A stretch of 64,000 nt of DNA, taken from NCBI GenBank assembly GCA_019843655.1, contig JACDQD010000002.1, positions 7,326,585 through 7,390,584 of the forward strand, in the 5' to 3' direction. Positions 51,731 to 64,000 of the stretch are shown here, piece after piece (the stretch's first letter is position 1; each line of letters begins with the position of its first letter). The position numbers and the translations under genes are program-made. Source of the stretch: Lethocerus indicus. Its lineage: Eukaryota; Arthropoda; Insecta; Hemiptera; Belostomatidae. The notes under the pieces were generated by a model, which made no database searches, was not told the origin of the DNA, and worked only from the letters and a program-made list of their open reading frames with translations.

Positions 51731-51755
51731 GGCTCCAGATTAGCATATGGGGCCG
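51731..51755 (+). repeat. Partial third relative of the GATTAGCATAT element
   Basis: GGCTCCA then GATTAGCATATGG (51738-51750) then GGCCG, matching the core of copy B (38830-38860) with a gap of two bases before the core and one missing T. Surrounding sequence does not align clearly. It may be a shared binding-site cluster rather than a true copy. Confidence 0.4.
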
Positions 51756-54700
51756 TAATCGTGTTTCTCTCTGTAATTTCAATTCAAACTCGATTCATGA
51801 TGTTCCGTAATTTGTTCCAGTAATGTTGTGCTTCGATTTCCTCCTAAGTCAAGAACTGAGAAGGGGGAGAACTGATGGGGGAATTCGACATTTTCGATTC
51901 CGTAAAGCCCGATTCCATTTCCAATTAGGAACAGTACTCCATTTCGTCATCCGACAACATCATTATGACTATAATTTGGATTTCCATTATACTCCGCCGA
52001 TTATTAGGAATTAAAAAAAAAATTATAGTTTTCCTAAATGATTTATTTAGTTCGGCAATATTTTAAATTTATTACTTAATCTAAATAACTGCCTCTGGTT
52101 CCATAAATTATATAATTTATACAAATGTAAATATTTCGTCGCACTACATTTTTAGTTTATTAGTCACGCAAACATTGACTTGGTGCCCTACATACAGTAT
52201 ATAGTATTTATAGTATGGGTTTCTTTGTTTTCCTTCTTAGAACATTATACCAGTATTATTGATTTCATTACTATTAAGTTTCATATTTTTCAAATTCAAA
52301 TTAGTGTTAATAGCCAAATTCAAATAGTATATAATAGGTGCTTCAAATGAAGTACGGATCTAGTAGTTACAATGATCACATATATATTCAAATTGTATTC
52401 ATTAACGTCATTCAGTTTATATTAAACATAAGACGCCCTCTGCAGGATAAGAATGAGCGGGTAAAAAGTTTACAGTGTAAAATTTAACCGCCCGATTGTT
52501 GGAATTTCCCGGAAATCTAATCAGATCTCTTAACAGGGGTCTGGCGGTGTGTCTTGGCCCGAGGCGGTGCTGTTACTTGAACGGAGATTGTTCCCCATTA
52601 GATAAACAACCTCGTAAATGAAATGACATTCTCTCATCGCCGTTCGAACCCCGCGGCTCCTTCCACGACGCCCCCCCCCCTCCCACTAAACAAGTATCCG
52701 GGCGTTCGGTTATCAACAATTGAAAAGCGTTTCGATTGATTCAAACTTACTCAGGTTTTATGTCCATTTACGGAGAAAATGTTAAAAATTCAATTCCGTA
52801 TATCCGTGACAGTTTCATTATTCTATGGTAATTTGTATGTTTGTTAGTTGCTGTTGATTTGGATTTCCTTTTGCAAGTATCCTTAGCAATCCAAATAATA
52901 ACGTGCTTTAAGTAACTAAACAACTGTATTGGATCAGTTTGCGCTATTTAAACGCCTTTCACGAATTTAAGTTTCCCACTATATCAGTAAGGAAATTAAA
53001 ACGAAAACCAGATCAAATAAGGTAAGTTGTATTCTCGGGATTTATCAACTTCTAAACTCAATTTTTTTGTATGTTGACTACTGTCTTCGCTTTGGTTAAT
53101 TCGGGAATCCACGTATTTTATTTCGATTATATTTTGATTTAGGTTGATTGTCCATTACAGCATTGGTTGACTTTTATCGTAGCAGTTCTGCTGGGTAAAG
53201 CAGTGGATTCGATAACGCGTGGCCCCAATTGTGACTCTGGGATGGCCAGCCAACGGGCCACGAACTCGGTCCCGAAAACCTATCATTAACCGAACGTTGG
53301 TTTGTTTCGATGCAGCGAATCGATAGGGCAGCCATGCCGTGTTCCTAATTCCGTTGACATAGGGGCCGCGGCCTCTCATTAAATCTGCAATCGGATTTTT
53401 CACTCTTTCTATTCGATTCGCCCTCGGCCCCCCCCCCATCAACCAAAACCTCCACCACTCACGGAGCGGAATGAATAATTCTCTGCGGCCTCCTTGCGCC
53501 CTCTACAGCCGAGTTAATGGATTCGGTGCAATCGCCCGGTTATGCCCAGCAGGAATAAATTGATATGTCCCCTCCGGAGGATATTTTGAGTTCCACGGAG
53601 CGCCTAATGCCCTATAATTGATTTGAGTCTAATATTCTGTCTGTTCGGTTTAAGAAGTACTTTTTCAGCGAAAAAATTGGCTGAAATGTGGTTGTTCGTC
53701 ACAATAATCGGGTTAAAATGTACTTTTTGAACGCAATATATGGATAAAAAGTGTTTCTTCGACGAAAAATTTAATATGTCGGATTTAAGAATGTACTTGC
53801 GTCTAGGTTGGTATCATTAGTAAATGAAACGCTTTAGCGAAATTTCCTTGCGAAAAAGAAGTAATTGATGGTTTCCACCATCTCCAGTTTCGAAAAAAAG
53901 AATTACAAATAAAAATCAGTTTGTCGCTAAATAAAAAACATATTTCTGATGCTTATGTTTTTAATCAGTGCCATATCATCATCTGAAATAATATATCATA
54001 TAATTCTGAATACATTTTTTAGTATTTCAAAATTAATACAATATTATTTTTGTTAAATGCAGAATTGAAAATGATGCACCTAACTAAAAAGAACGTAACT
54101 CTAGCTTCGAGAATGAATTGTAAGCCCTTTTCAAATTCCCCAAAAATAATTCGGTACCAAGGTCTTCACACATAAAGGGATTTTTGATCCGAGGAAGGCA
54201 CGTATGTTCGGTTTATTAATTGAGCTAAAACTTAGCGGGGATTTCAGTTTTCGCATTAAATCTCGATCGGTGAAAATGCCGCTTTGACGAAATAATAAAT
54301 TGAACGAGGAGCAGTGGTGAGGAGGATTTCACCCATTGGGTAGGGGATTTTCTTTGATCATTTGACGGTCGGCGCCGACAATGGGGGCATTATGAGCCCA
54401 GCCGGAGCTTTCCCGCTCCGACCCGTTTTCGTTCCCTTTTCCAGAAAGTGAGGGCGCCCACCCGCCCCCTCCCTTTTTCCGTTTCAGCCCTTATCGCCGA
54501 ACAACTTCGTTATGTAGCTTCGGAATAACGCGCTTCGAGCGTGTCGATGAATTCTCCTTTCGTTGATTAACTGAAGTGTTCACAACCTTTTGAATTTCTT
54601 CAGAAGTGGCGAGGTCTCTGTTTCCTGTGACGGGTTCCACCTAGAATTCTATTTATTAGCGGCCCACTCTGATCCCAGCCTGTTACAAAACAAGGTGTAT

Positions 54701-56496
54701 TCCTTTTTGCGGCCCCCCGACGAAAAACATTTCGTTACTCGATATAGTTTTCTGCGCTTCAGTTCTTTTCTTACTCAGTCTTTTTCTGCAAATACATAAT
54801 GTCATTGCCTATTATAGAAATTAAAGGCTAATCCCGAAAATATAAAATTTCAAGTACGCGAGTACTTCCATGCGAGCATCCGTGAAGTGGTCCACCTTTC
54901 GCCAGTTCTACATCTTCGAATTCATTGGCATTCAAATCTCCTGGGATTTCCAGGGGAGTTCTCGTCTAATCTTCCCGTTTAATAAAAGTTTCAGATTTCC
55001 GTCGTCTTCAGAAAAATATTGTCAGTAGCGGAAAATCTTTGTTACCTACCATCATTATAGGGTCGAAAGAAATTTTCACTTGTTCGCATAAATCTAAATT
55101 AAATTGTATATTTCTAATTTATGCCGGTATCGTTCTGTATTTAATACTGGTCTATGTATTTAATTATGGTCCCCATAAAGCAGTTCGCGCCAACTTGAGT
55201 ATCCGGCGGAACTTCTTCTGTTACCGGCGGAACGCTATCTCCATATTAGGTATAAGGCGAAAGTAATACCGCAGGCGTGGGACGGGAGGCATAATCCGGG
55301 TCACTTTAACCGCATCCCTGCGGTGTCGAAGGCAGTTAAGATAAGTTATCGATTCGTAGAGCGAGAGTGAGGGGAGTAGTGCGGGTGGGGTGTGGCGGGG
55401 GTGCTGGAGGGGTCGGGCAGATAAAACGGAAGCCGGAGGACGGGGTCGAGCTCCCGGTCACCGGGCCGGTGTTAGTCCGTGTGTAAATAACCGGCCGCCG
55501 GCCAAATCCGGTGTGACCATCCCTCATGCGGTCCACCAGAGATTAGGGGACCCCTCCCCTTATTGCAAATCCGAACGATATATACCCTTCTTCCTGCCTC
55601 AGATTCTCTACGCAGCTACCGTACTCGAACGTCTCCAGAACGCACCCGAAGGTCCCCGGCGCACACCGTCCCAGGCGGCCAATCCGCCCTCCGAATTATT
55701 TTGTAGCCCATCAGTTTCTAAACATTTATTCAAATAGCGTGCACCGTACTCGTATTCGTATCACCACTCCATACTCCCAATAATTTCAGCATACCTTTGG
55801 CGAAATTTATTTAATCCGGCGCGGAAAATTTGAATATTTCTGCCGGAACACTTACCCTCATTAAAACGGGGCAAAAAGATAGGGAACCGTGTTTTATTTA
55901 ACGCGGAACAAAGCGGGGGCTAAGGGTAGGAGGGGGGGGGGCAAATGGGGGGTTGCAAAAATAGCGTGTATGGTCAGCGAGGGACAGGTTTATGAACGGT
56001 GCCGGCCGATAACGCACGCGACCCCCGACCCGGCTCTCGCTCGACCCAAGATTAAACTCCTTTGCACAAAAGCCATCGTCGGTCTCAGACAACCCCGGCT
56101 TACAATCAACCCGAAACTTATTATTAGAATTAATAGACACCTCTTTGAACTGAAAACGTGGGTCATTTTAAATTATAGATTCCTACTAAGATATGGTAAA
56201 GTGAAATACGGAACTGCTTTCATAATTTAACGCCTCTTGTTCTACCAGGCGCTCATTGGCGTTTCATTTAACCGGCCTCACAATAGCAGTATGCAGTTAT
56301 TTTTAAGCCTTCATTTTATTTTCATTAATTATTCTTTCATTACGACGCATTAAATAGTCGCATTAAAAAATTGCACAATTTTTCAACCGCATTTACTTAC
56401 TAATTCTCCGGAAACGCGGAATTTGTGCAGTACAAAAAATATGTACATGTATAAATAGCGTTAAAAGCGCGTAATCGAACTGTAATTCGTGTAATT
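51756..56496. other. Non-coding stretch with several GC-rich islands
   Basis: No supported gene. AT-rich DNA covers about 52010-52440 and 53690-54110. GC-rich islands lie at about 52530-52700 (with a run of ten C), 53170-53620, 54370-54560, 55180-55720 and 55880-56110 (with a run of about nine G). Frames in the islands overlap on both strands (55336-55737, 55889-56230) and have no recognisable domains. Confidence 0.55.
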
Positions 56497-56600
56497 TTTA
56501 TTAAGTAACTTATTAAGTAAGTTTTATTAAGTTTAATGTAAGTTTTATTAAGTTTAAAGTAAGTTTTATTAAGTTTAAATTAAGTAATAAGTTTTATTAA
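56497..56600. repeat. 21-base AT-rich tandem repeat
   Basis: Three consecutive 21-base units GTAAGTTTTATTAAGTTTAA plus one variable base lie at 56517-56537, 56538-56558 and 56559-56579. Degenerate TTATTAAGTAA-type copies flank them on both sides. It is a small minisatellite with no coding content. Confidence 0.9.
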
Positions 56601-57881
56601 AAAATTTGAAGTGTAATCCCAAGCGAAATTTTATTTGATTAGTCAACGCAATCGACCGTCTATTCCTGTTAATAAAGATATACCAAACGGGAATTAAGTG
56701 AATTTTAATTTACTTTGAAAGATGTTAAATTTTCGATAAAATGAAATTTCGTTTAATTGAAGCTCTTTTTAATCTCTTTTAGTCATTATATTACGGGATA
56801 TATCGTCATAACTATAATGTCATTTATTAGGTCAGTATTAAAGGTAGGGCAGTAAGAACAGGGTTATGCAGTTCATCATTATATGGCCTTTGTAATTTGA
56901 AACTTTTCTTAAATAATAGAAAAATGTTTACGTTATTAAGAGGCTTAAAAAAATCGCGAAAAAATAAAATTGTTGAAAATTGTTTTCATCCGTTCTTCGT
57001 GTATATTATTTCTTTTCTATTTAAAATTCCATTATGTACCCACTAAATTTTATCCGCCGAAGAAAGGTTTAATTTGTCTACAAGTTTTGCGTATTCACAG
57101 ACGAAGAGACGTCTCATTTGAGGGTCCTCATCATTTTAAAATAATAATCAGTAGGCTGCATTTTGACGATAAATTATTTCTATAAAATGATTGAAGAACT
57201 GGTAACTATTTCTTGTTAAATCTAATTAGTTCCATTGGAGAGTTCCGAGTGTGTGCTTGAAGGAAGAATTCACTCATTAGTCAGACTCTTCTACGTTGAT
57301 AATAAATGTAATCATTGTTACGATCTAAGTAATCAAATTAGAAAGAAAATATTAAAATACCGATAAATTAATACATTCATATTTTAAAAAAAGAATCGTT
57401 AGGGTTATAAAATTCATCATTCGTCAGAGTACAGAGTATCCGACGCAGGGTGTAGGACGTTAAATTACGAAAAAAAATCATTTATGGCCGTTCCGGATTG
57501 TTTATAATTGGACGTGAGCGGGTGTGGAGAACTTTTCTGGGAATTATAGGATGTGCGACTTTATTAAATATTTAATTGTTCGGCGGCCGACACCCCAGTT
57601 CGAGTTGGTGTGTTTTTCTGTCTCGCGCTATAAATCAACACGGCTACTATAATCAGTCGTATTTCACGTCAGTCGTTTTCCAATTCAAAACGAATTCAGG
57701 CGAAGGGCCGTTACCGGTCCCATTTCACCGGTTTGAACTTTAAACGATTCAAAATACGCCGACTCGGTGGAGATACTGCCGAGAAATCGTTGCAACTTCC
57801 CCGGTTGTTATCGTAACTAAGGTGGGGGCCACATAAAGTAAAGTCTGAGAGTACGGGAGGTATGATCCCCGTTAGCGGTGA
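56601..57881. other. AT-rich non-coding stretch, then GC-rich onset
   Basis: Strongly AT-rich until about 57480, then increasingly GC-rich. One 71-codon frame at 56970-57185 lacks features. No gene is supported. Confidence 0.55.
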
Positions 57882-57991
57882 GGGTTGTGGGAGGGGGTGG
57901 TGGTGGGCAACGCCGCAGTGTAATTCCGCTCGCCTCCCCCTCGTGATTTGATGGAATAAATCGGTGGTGGTGGGAGGGAGGGAGGGGGGGG
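57882..57991 (+). repeat. Two G-rich tracts with G-quadruplex pattern
   Basis: GGG-TTGT-GGG-A-GGGGG followed by TGGTGGTGGG (57882-57907), and GGGAGGGAGGGAGGGGGGGG (57972-57991), lie within 110 bases of each other on the plus strand. The second is a textbook pattern with single-base loops. Both sit in the GC-rich island at 57.6-58.2 kb. They explain the proline-rich translation of the overlapping minus-strand frame. Confidence 0.8.
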
Positions 57992-60900
57992 TGCCGCGGT
58001 TTCATACATAAATCCGGCGCCCGGTTCCTGAATTTTGAGACCGGGCAATATTTCTGAAGCGGCGGGGGCCCGCGCTCCGCGTCCGGTGCTTAATCATAGC
58101 CTGAGTTATCCGGCCCCGGCCCCTAGAACTCCTACCCGGCCGCCCAATAACTAAATGGAGTTTGAATCGGGCTTCCGATCGGGCCACCACTTTATTTCAT
58201 AAATAAAGCCGGCAATAACCGACTCCATATACCGAAATGAAAGAATCCCGTCAATATTTAAATAATAATTACATCGCTTTTAGTTCTGACATTATCCTTA
58301 GGTTAAACAGATGACGCGTAACGCCGATTAATGTATTCAATCGTTAAATTGGAAATATCGGAAATTTACAATAATAGTTCGGATAACGACAACAGATTTC
58401 CAACAAAATTGTTTACAAAACCTTGCTTTAGTGGCGGATATCGTTAATTACATACTGATTTACATTCAGTTAGGAGTAATATCGCTAAGTATTCATAGGT
58501 CGTTTATGTTTTAAATCAATAACTTCATTCCCTTGCACAAAAAGCGCGAATCGTCTACCGGTCCAATAATTCCTTCGGCGCGATAGAAAAATAGCCGCCG
58601 AAGCACCCTTTTTCGATTGTTTTTGTAGAGTGGCCGGCCATCCGTTTGTGAGTGGGGCGGTATGGAGTTGGACGTGGGCTCGGCTGAAGAGCTATCGCCA
58701 AAACGTGAGGCCCCCGCCACCAGCACCACCACATTAGTCATTCAGGGCACAGGAACAAGTGTAATGTGTGAGCCGCACCAACTCACCAACTCCGCTCCGC
58801 GAATTGATATGACGCCTCACCTGTTTGCCCTTCCGGTAGACACCCAAGAGCAAGACCTTGCCACCCCTAGGGGGCGCTATTAACATTCCTCAACTTGTTT
58901 CCATGGAACTTTCACTGTATAGTCAATATAGGCTCCATATTGTCACGTTTTAGACTGAGACTTGTCGACTTTCTAAGAACGGCCTTGTTACTCGTAGTTT
59001 CTTTGTGTGTACCACCGCTGACTATGCTAATGATGGTGTGCTAACGATGACAATATGTATTACCGCGCTCTACGGTTCAAGTTCGCCAATAAGAGGAGCC
59101 TGACAGCACTTATCATTGTTACTATATTATTATTATATAGAATGATTAGGTAAGTACATAATATTTGGTTATATCGACAGTTTATTTAGTGAAAAGGAGT
59201 TTCTGAGTCAATATTTTATTCCGTTTTTTTTATTCTGTATTTAAATCACTTGCGGACATTGTCAACCATAACTTCGGAAAACGTTAATCCAGCCATAGAA
59301 TAGTGCAAAAGTTTATATTTTAATTGAAATTTGCGGCGAAAGCGGCGTTCTGAATTAGTCTGGTTTGATCTATTTGAAAACCAACTCTGAGTATTGCTGC
59401 TACGGCCTATCAGCAGTAATGAAGGAGAGATTTCCCGATCTCCCTCCAGATAGTATCTACGTAAGTTATCTATAGATTCTGCACAGTCTAGTTTATAATG
59501 GATTTCTTTCCGAAAGTGTTAAAACGTTAAACAATGATATCTGAATTGAACACAGCAATATGGACAATGTAACTCAACTGTTAGTTGGACAGAATATGGC
59601 AGTTCATATCACGTTAACCGATCTCTTTTCGATCGCATTTTATGTTCAGATATAAATTTGATGGCACCCTTATCGGTTTCTGATATTGTCGGTTAGAGTT
59701 TCAACGATAGTTTCAAGTAGCCGAGATTTCTTAATTTAGTCCCCGTCTCCCTGAAAAGAGATTTTTTTCCCGTCTGGCTCTTCGGGGTTCTACCAACTTT
59801 TCCCATAAGACATAAAGGTGCACGCCCCGAGGTCCATGTAAATAAGTTGCCCTGCTTACATTTCCAGGATTTAAGGCATCGTTCTGAATGAAAAATGCTT
59901 CTATGAACTGTCGTTTAAGGTAGTTCTGCAGGTGGGCGGGAGGGGGGCGACGAGCGAAGTTTCAGGCGCTCCACCTCCACGAATACCTCTTTATTTTTAC
60001 GGCCCGGTCCCTTTTGTTACTGGCCAGAATAACTGCTTTCGAAAATTTCTTAATTTACCATTTTTATAAAGTGCCCACCGGAAGGAACTCAATATATCAT
60101 TTCCATTATATTTCCCACAATTTCTCGTTACGAATGTGTATGTAAAAATATTATAAAATATGAAAGCACTGGATGTATATTTTTCCTTTTCAATGCTACA
60201 CACATAGAAAATTTTTATAGATTTCCGACGTATTTATTATAAGATCTTTTTTAGTTCCAATTGAGCTATCCGCGATTTGCGATTAGTCCGAATAACATAA
60301 ACATTATTATTGCATTTCCAAATGAAGAAAAATACATTCTTGTGTATTCTTGTGTGTTTTGATTATGGTCGTCTCGAGTATTTGTTATTTTACTCAATGG
60401 CACATTAAACTTAGTTTATTACTCTTATTGAATTTTATATTGTTTTGTGAGTAGGGTTGTTGGAACTAGAATAAAATTTATCGCTTTAATAAGTCTAGTA
60501 AATCCACTTCTCGCTTTTCTTATAAAACTTGATGTCCTGTTTTGAAACTCGGTTTCTATTTTATTACCTTCGGTCGCATACGTTGGTTGCTCGAATCGAT
60601 ATATCGGTATATCAGGATAAATAAATAAATACTTCAGATTTATTAAGAGATGAGGAATTACGTACGAAAGAATGTTACTGTAAATATATTTGGTGTGAAA
60701 CTGTTTGATTTAAGTCTTTTAAATACTTGTTTCGCCTAATTGTTAGTATGTGTGATTAAATTTAATTTTTGACGATACGCTTTTCTAGATTTTTATCTTT
60801 AGACGTGTAAACGGTTAAGCGACTGGACATACGTTCAAATATAAGTAAGTAATAAAAGTTAGAAGCGAAACTTTAATGGAGGTAGAACTATGGAAATTGA

Positions 60901-61897
60901 TGGGGTATGAGGGCTGTGCATGGAAGATAAGTGTGCATAATACGCGGTGGGGCCAATTTCGGCGGTGGCCAAGAATAGACTCCTCATAAATCCTAGGCAA
61001 AATTTTACTTCCCATTACTCTCCGGCCCTATCGATCCCGTCGGCCCCTCGTCGCCCAAAAGAAACAATTACCCCAGGGTGGATCGCTTTAATACGACGGA
61101 AATTCCTAAAATACCGAACTGACCTTACACGTAATCCCCGTTTTTTTCTCCTTTTCTTTCCTTATTTCCTTTCTTTTTATGTTTTTAATCTAGAAGGAAA
61201 ATTTCGAGAACTTAATTGGGCGTGCACGACCGCTCTAATAATTCCAGATTTCCTCTATGCCACTGGGGTTACAGTAAGGCTGTCGCTATCGGACCGGGCG
61301 ATTCTATTAGAGCGCCGTCGGTGCCTTTGAAACGATTTCAATCGCTCACGACACCCAACTTCGGATAGGTTCAACGGGGGTCATCTGAACCCCGTGTGTA
61401 CACACGCTATCCGGTCATTTACCAGGAACGTGTTATGTGAAGAGAGAGGAGAAAAAAAAGCGCCCCGAGTTATCTTCGCTGTAGTAGAGGGCGGAGAAAG
61501 GAAAAAAACAACGATTCGACCGAACGGTTTGTAAGGCGTAAACCAGGAAAGTGCGTCCCCTCCCCCCGTTTACCCCTCATGAGCCGTGCCCAAATTTAGC
61601 CATGCGAGCGATGTTTTTATTCTCACAAAAAATACACGGCCATACGCAATAAAGCCGTACGTAGATGACTTTTACGGGCTGCAGTAAAAATGTCGTACCG
61701 CTTTTACACGAGACCCATTCCTTTGAATCTGCAAGGGAGGTATCTTGCGTGTGCGTAAATAATTCGCGCGAGAGATTTTAACGGTATCGATTTGTCAAGC
61801 AATTTATGCTTGACTACGCAAACAGCTTATGCGCATTTTGATTGATTTATCTTCCAGGTTTGTAAAGTATACTTTATTCGACCCCTTTATAATTTAA

Positions 61898-61899
<2 letters not shown>
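57992..61899. other. Non-coding stretch
   Basis: GC-rich sequence covers about 57992-58200 and 58620-58890. The 58620-58890 part contains a TGGCCGGCCATCCG block also found near 41.81 kb. AT-rich DNA dominates about 58240-58520 and 59140-60800. Mixed sequence at 61000-61700 includes a poly-A run near 61453. No gene is supported: the 127-codon plus-strand frame at 60947-61330 has a phenylalanine-rich middle from a T-rich tract and no recognised domain. Confidence 0.55.

Positions 61900-61951
<52 letters not shown>
61900..61951. repeat. (TA)n microsatellite
   Basis: A pure alternating AT run of about 26 units in AT-rich flanks. Confidence 0.95.
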
Positions 61952-61955
<4 letters not shown>

Positions 61956-64000
61956 ATTTAATACTTTAAACGTTTGTGTTCTAGGTCTAACTGGATTGTT
62001 TAACTGGTTGTAGAAGCTACTAAATACTCTATTAAATGGTATCGGGCATATGCCAAGCGATCGTAGCAATCCGTAAATTAGGGCTGTTGAGGGGCTAAAG
62101 TACGCATTCGGTAGAAGAGGCGCAGCAATAGGCGGCTGGGTTGGCTGTATTTATTTAAATCGTAGCATTTCTATTTGGGTGCCGGGAGGCCGTTCGAGCT
62201 GAAAGGGTGCCAGTCTCAAGCCCGCCCGTTTTGCAATCCTCTCCCAGTTTAATTCCGGTCCACTCTGGAAGGTCACCCCTTATTAGATCCACTAACCAAC
62301 TAACACCTCCGGTACAGCCTAACCCCGTTATTCGTTAATAAACGCGTTAGCGATTCAGTTATGAAATCGAAGGGACTAATTTACGCGTCAAAATGAAAAC
62401 AGTTCAAATTTAAAAATGTGTTTTACAGTCAGAATGCGTGATGCGCTTTAAATCTCCTACACGTCTTTGATAGTTTCATTTAATCATCTTCACCCCTTTT
62501 CCAATCGATGCCTATGAAATTCATTACTATTGATCTAGTTAATTTTACGGTAAATTTGCAACAGTTACAATAGTTACAGTAGATTTCAGTATGCACCTAA
62601 GTTGCATTCTGCCAGTAATATTTTAAAATGAGCTTTAAGATGACAGCTGCTACTATGTAACAGCGCACAGTAGGTACCTGGCTGTACTGAAGGTGCGCAG
62701 TTAATTCAAAAATGTTACAAATATTTCTTATATTTTGTGAAAACAAAAAATCAAACTGAGCAAGACCCACGTCAGTTGATCGAATCAACTCTAAATTGAA
62801 TATGAATCCGGGTACAGAAAAAAATCTTGTCTTACCGAGACACTGGAATTTCATGTTGGAGAGCTTGTGGGAAGTGCGGGTTCGGTTTCTTTCGGAAATG
62901 AATAAAGGGCCGTGGGTCGGGGGTCGGGGGAAGGTTAGTGAGATAAACGACCCGTTGTATTAAAATTGTTGTTGCAGTGGCGGTGGGGGCGGGAAAGCTG
63001 GAAAATGTTTCCAATTCACTTTGGGCGCGTTATGACTGAGTCCGGCGACGTAAACGTCGGGGTGGGGGACATGACATGAAATACGGGCGGGCGCTCGCTT
63101 ATTTCCATCCCCTCCGGGGGGAACCAAGGAGCTCCGGCTTTAATTTTTGATGAGAATAAACGCTTTTTTTTTTCTTCCTTTCCTCGGCCGGGCAGTGTGG
63201 GCTAGGCCCTACCCCACTATTCCGCCGGCAAACACTCTGCCGGGGTAAACTCCGAGTTCAAACATTTTTATACTTCCTCCGTCGTCCTCTACCTTCGGAA
63301 AATATAACAAATTCCACGATCTACCCCAACCTGCTTGTCTTAATACGAGGGTGATGCTTCCGAGTATAGTAAGATCCTATAAGAACTGAGTATCATTCAT
63401 GAACCGTTAATAAAATACGAGCCTAATAAGTTGTAACCTTTATCAGCCAGCGTCATTTGTAGTTATTGAATTATCGGAAGCTATATATATCAGATCCTGT
63501 TTTGCTACTGCAATGTATTTTATTCAGTGTCGACGATTCCCTGACTTTCCTAAATAGCCCCTGGACCAATTCGCGGAGTCTGCTCCTCCCAACTTGTTAT
63601 GGAGGGAAAACTTTCGGACAACTAATTATATTATTAATTAATAAATAGAAGGGCGGGAATTTCCGCCCGTTTTAACCCATTGTGGGTCGGAGAATGTCGC
63701 CTGCAGTCGCCCAGACTTCCGCCCTTCACCGATTCTGGTCGTCATAACTTTAATGATTCGATTCGTCCGATATTATATGTTGGGTATATATAATCTTTAT
63801 TGCCGGAGAGTTTTGCCTTCAAGGTTCCGATGCCTCGAAATCCATATCAGCTGGTTTTATACATTCAATTCATCTCTAGAACTTTTTATTTAGGGTATCT
63901 CTGTTTTTAAATTAGAATTTAATCCTGCAGATCTGATCTCTAGATAGGTCTCTGGGCCCCTAGCTATTGTGTTCGTATATTAGCATACGATTGAGAATCA
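61952..64000. other. Non-coding stretch to the window end
   Basis: No supported gene. GC-richer parts lie at about 62090-62330 and 62870-63260, with AT-rich DNA between and after. A T run of ten lies near 63166. Short frames on the minus strand at 62597-63014 have no recognisable features. Confidence 0.55.
62907..62930 (+). repeat. G-rich tract with G-quadruplex pattern
   Basis: GGG-CCGT-GGG-TC-GGGGG-TC-GGGGG on the plus strand includes a two-unit GGGTCGG repeat. This is a sequence pattern only. Confidence 0.7.

Noticed and set aside
60947..61330. 127-codon plus-strand open frame with a phenylalanine-rich middle
   Set aside because: The hydrophobic middle is a translated T-rich tract, and the rest has no motif.
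61847..61866. Possible third recursive splice site, CTTCCAG|GTTTGT
   Set aside because: The donor half GTTTGT departs from GTAAG and the pyrimidine tract is short.
1..64000. Hox-cluster membership
   Set aside because: The composition and lack of transposons would fit, but I found no homeobox exon coding for the WFQNRR helix and no mir-10 or iab-4 sequence, so the claim has no direct support.

Overview
The window reads as non-coding nuclear DNA from an animal, most likely an invertebrate and perhaps an arthropod. It is moderately AT-rich. CpG is common throughout, which argues against a typical CpG-depleted vertebrate genome. Microsatellites are abundant: (TA)n, (CT)n/(GA)n and (GAG)n. There are no operon-like runs of genes, and no open frame has the length or domain content of a real multi-domain protein. 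I cannot name the species, and the arthropod guess is inference.

Layout: the whole 64 kb alternates between AT-rich spacers (for example 4.4-5.8, 20.6-21.0, 35.4-36.5, 43.2-44.1, 56.3-57.5 and 59.1-60.8 kb) and GC-richer, CpG-containing islands of a few hundred bases (for example 0.4-0.7, 9.4-9.6, 14.8-15.2, 27.5-27.8, 32.6-32.9, 34.8-35.0, 38.0/38.8, 41.8-42.3, 47.0-47.4, 53.2-53.6, 55.2-55.7 and 57.6-58.2 kb). I found no tRNA, rRNA, homeodomain or zinc-finger exon, transposase, reverse transcriptase or CRISPR array. I did not recognise any animal microRNA that I could check by eye. The pattern fits a large intron or intergenic regulatory region of a developmental gene, but that is inference.

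The best-supported non-random structures are five. First, a ~140 bp inverted repeat (19684-19823 against 21277-21417; 89 bp of it identical) around a 1453-base spacer. Second, two plus-strand polypyrimidine-CAG|GTAAGC sites (junctions 5456/5457 and 33582/33583) that look like zero-length-exon recursive splice sites. Third, a diverged tandem duplication of a GC-rich element (38022-38150 and 38736-38882) built around GATTAGCATATTGG, with a partial third relative at 51731-51755. Fourth, a perfect 14 bp hairpin at 2774-2824. Fifth, a minus-strand open frame near 24.4-24.6 kb that encodes two hydrophobic stretches and could be an exon, although I do not recognise it.

No gene system can be reconstructed from this window. 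The remaining open frames are short, lack recognisable domains, often overlap other frames in GC-rich sequence, or translate simple repeats. I treat them as chance.
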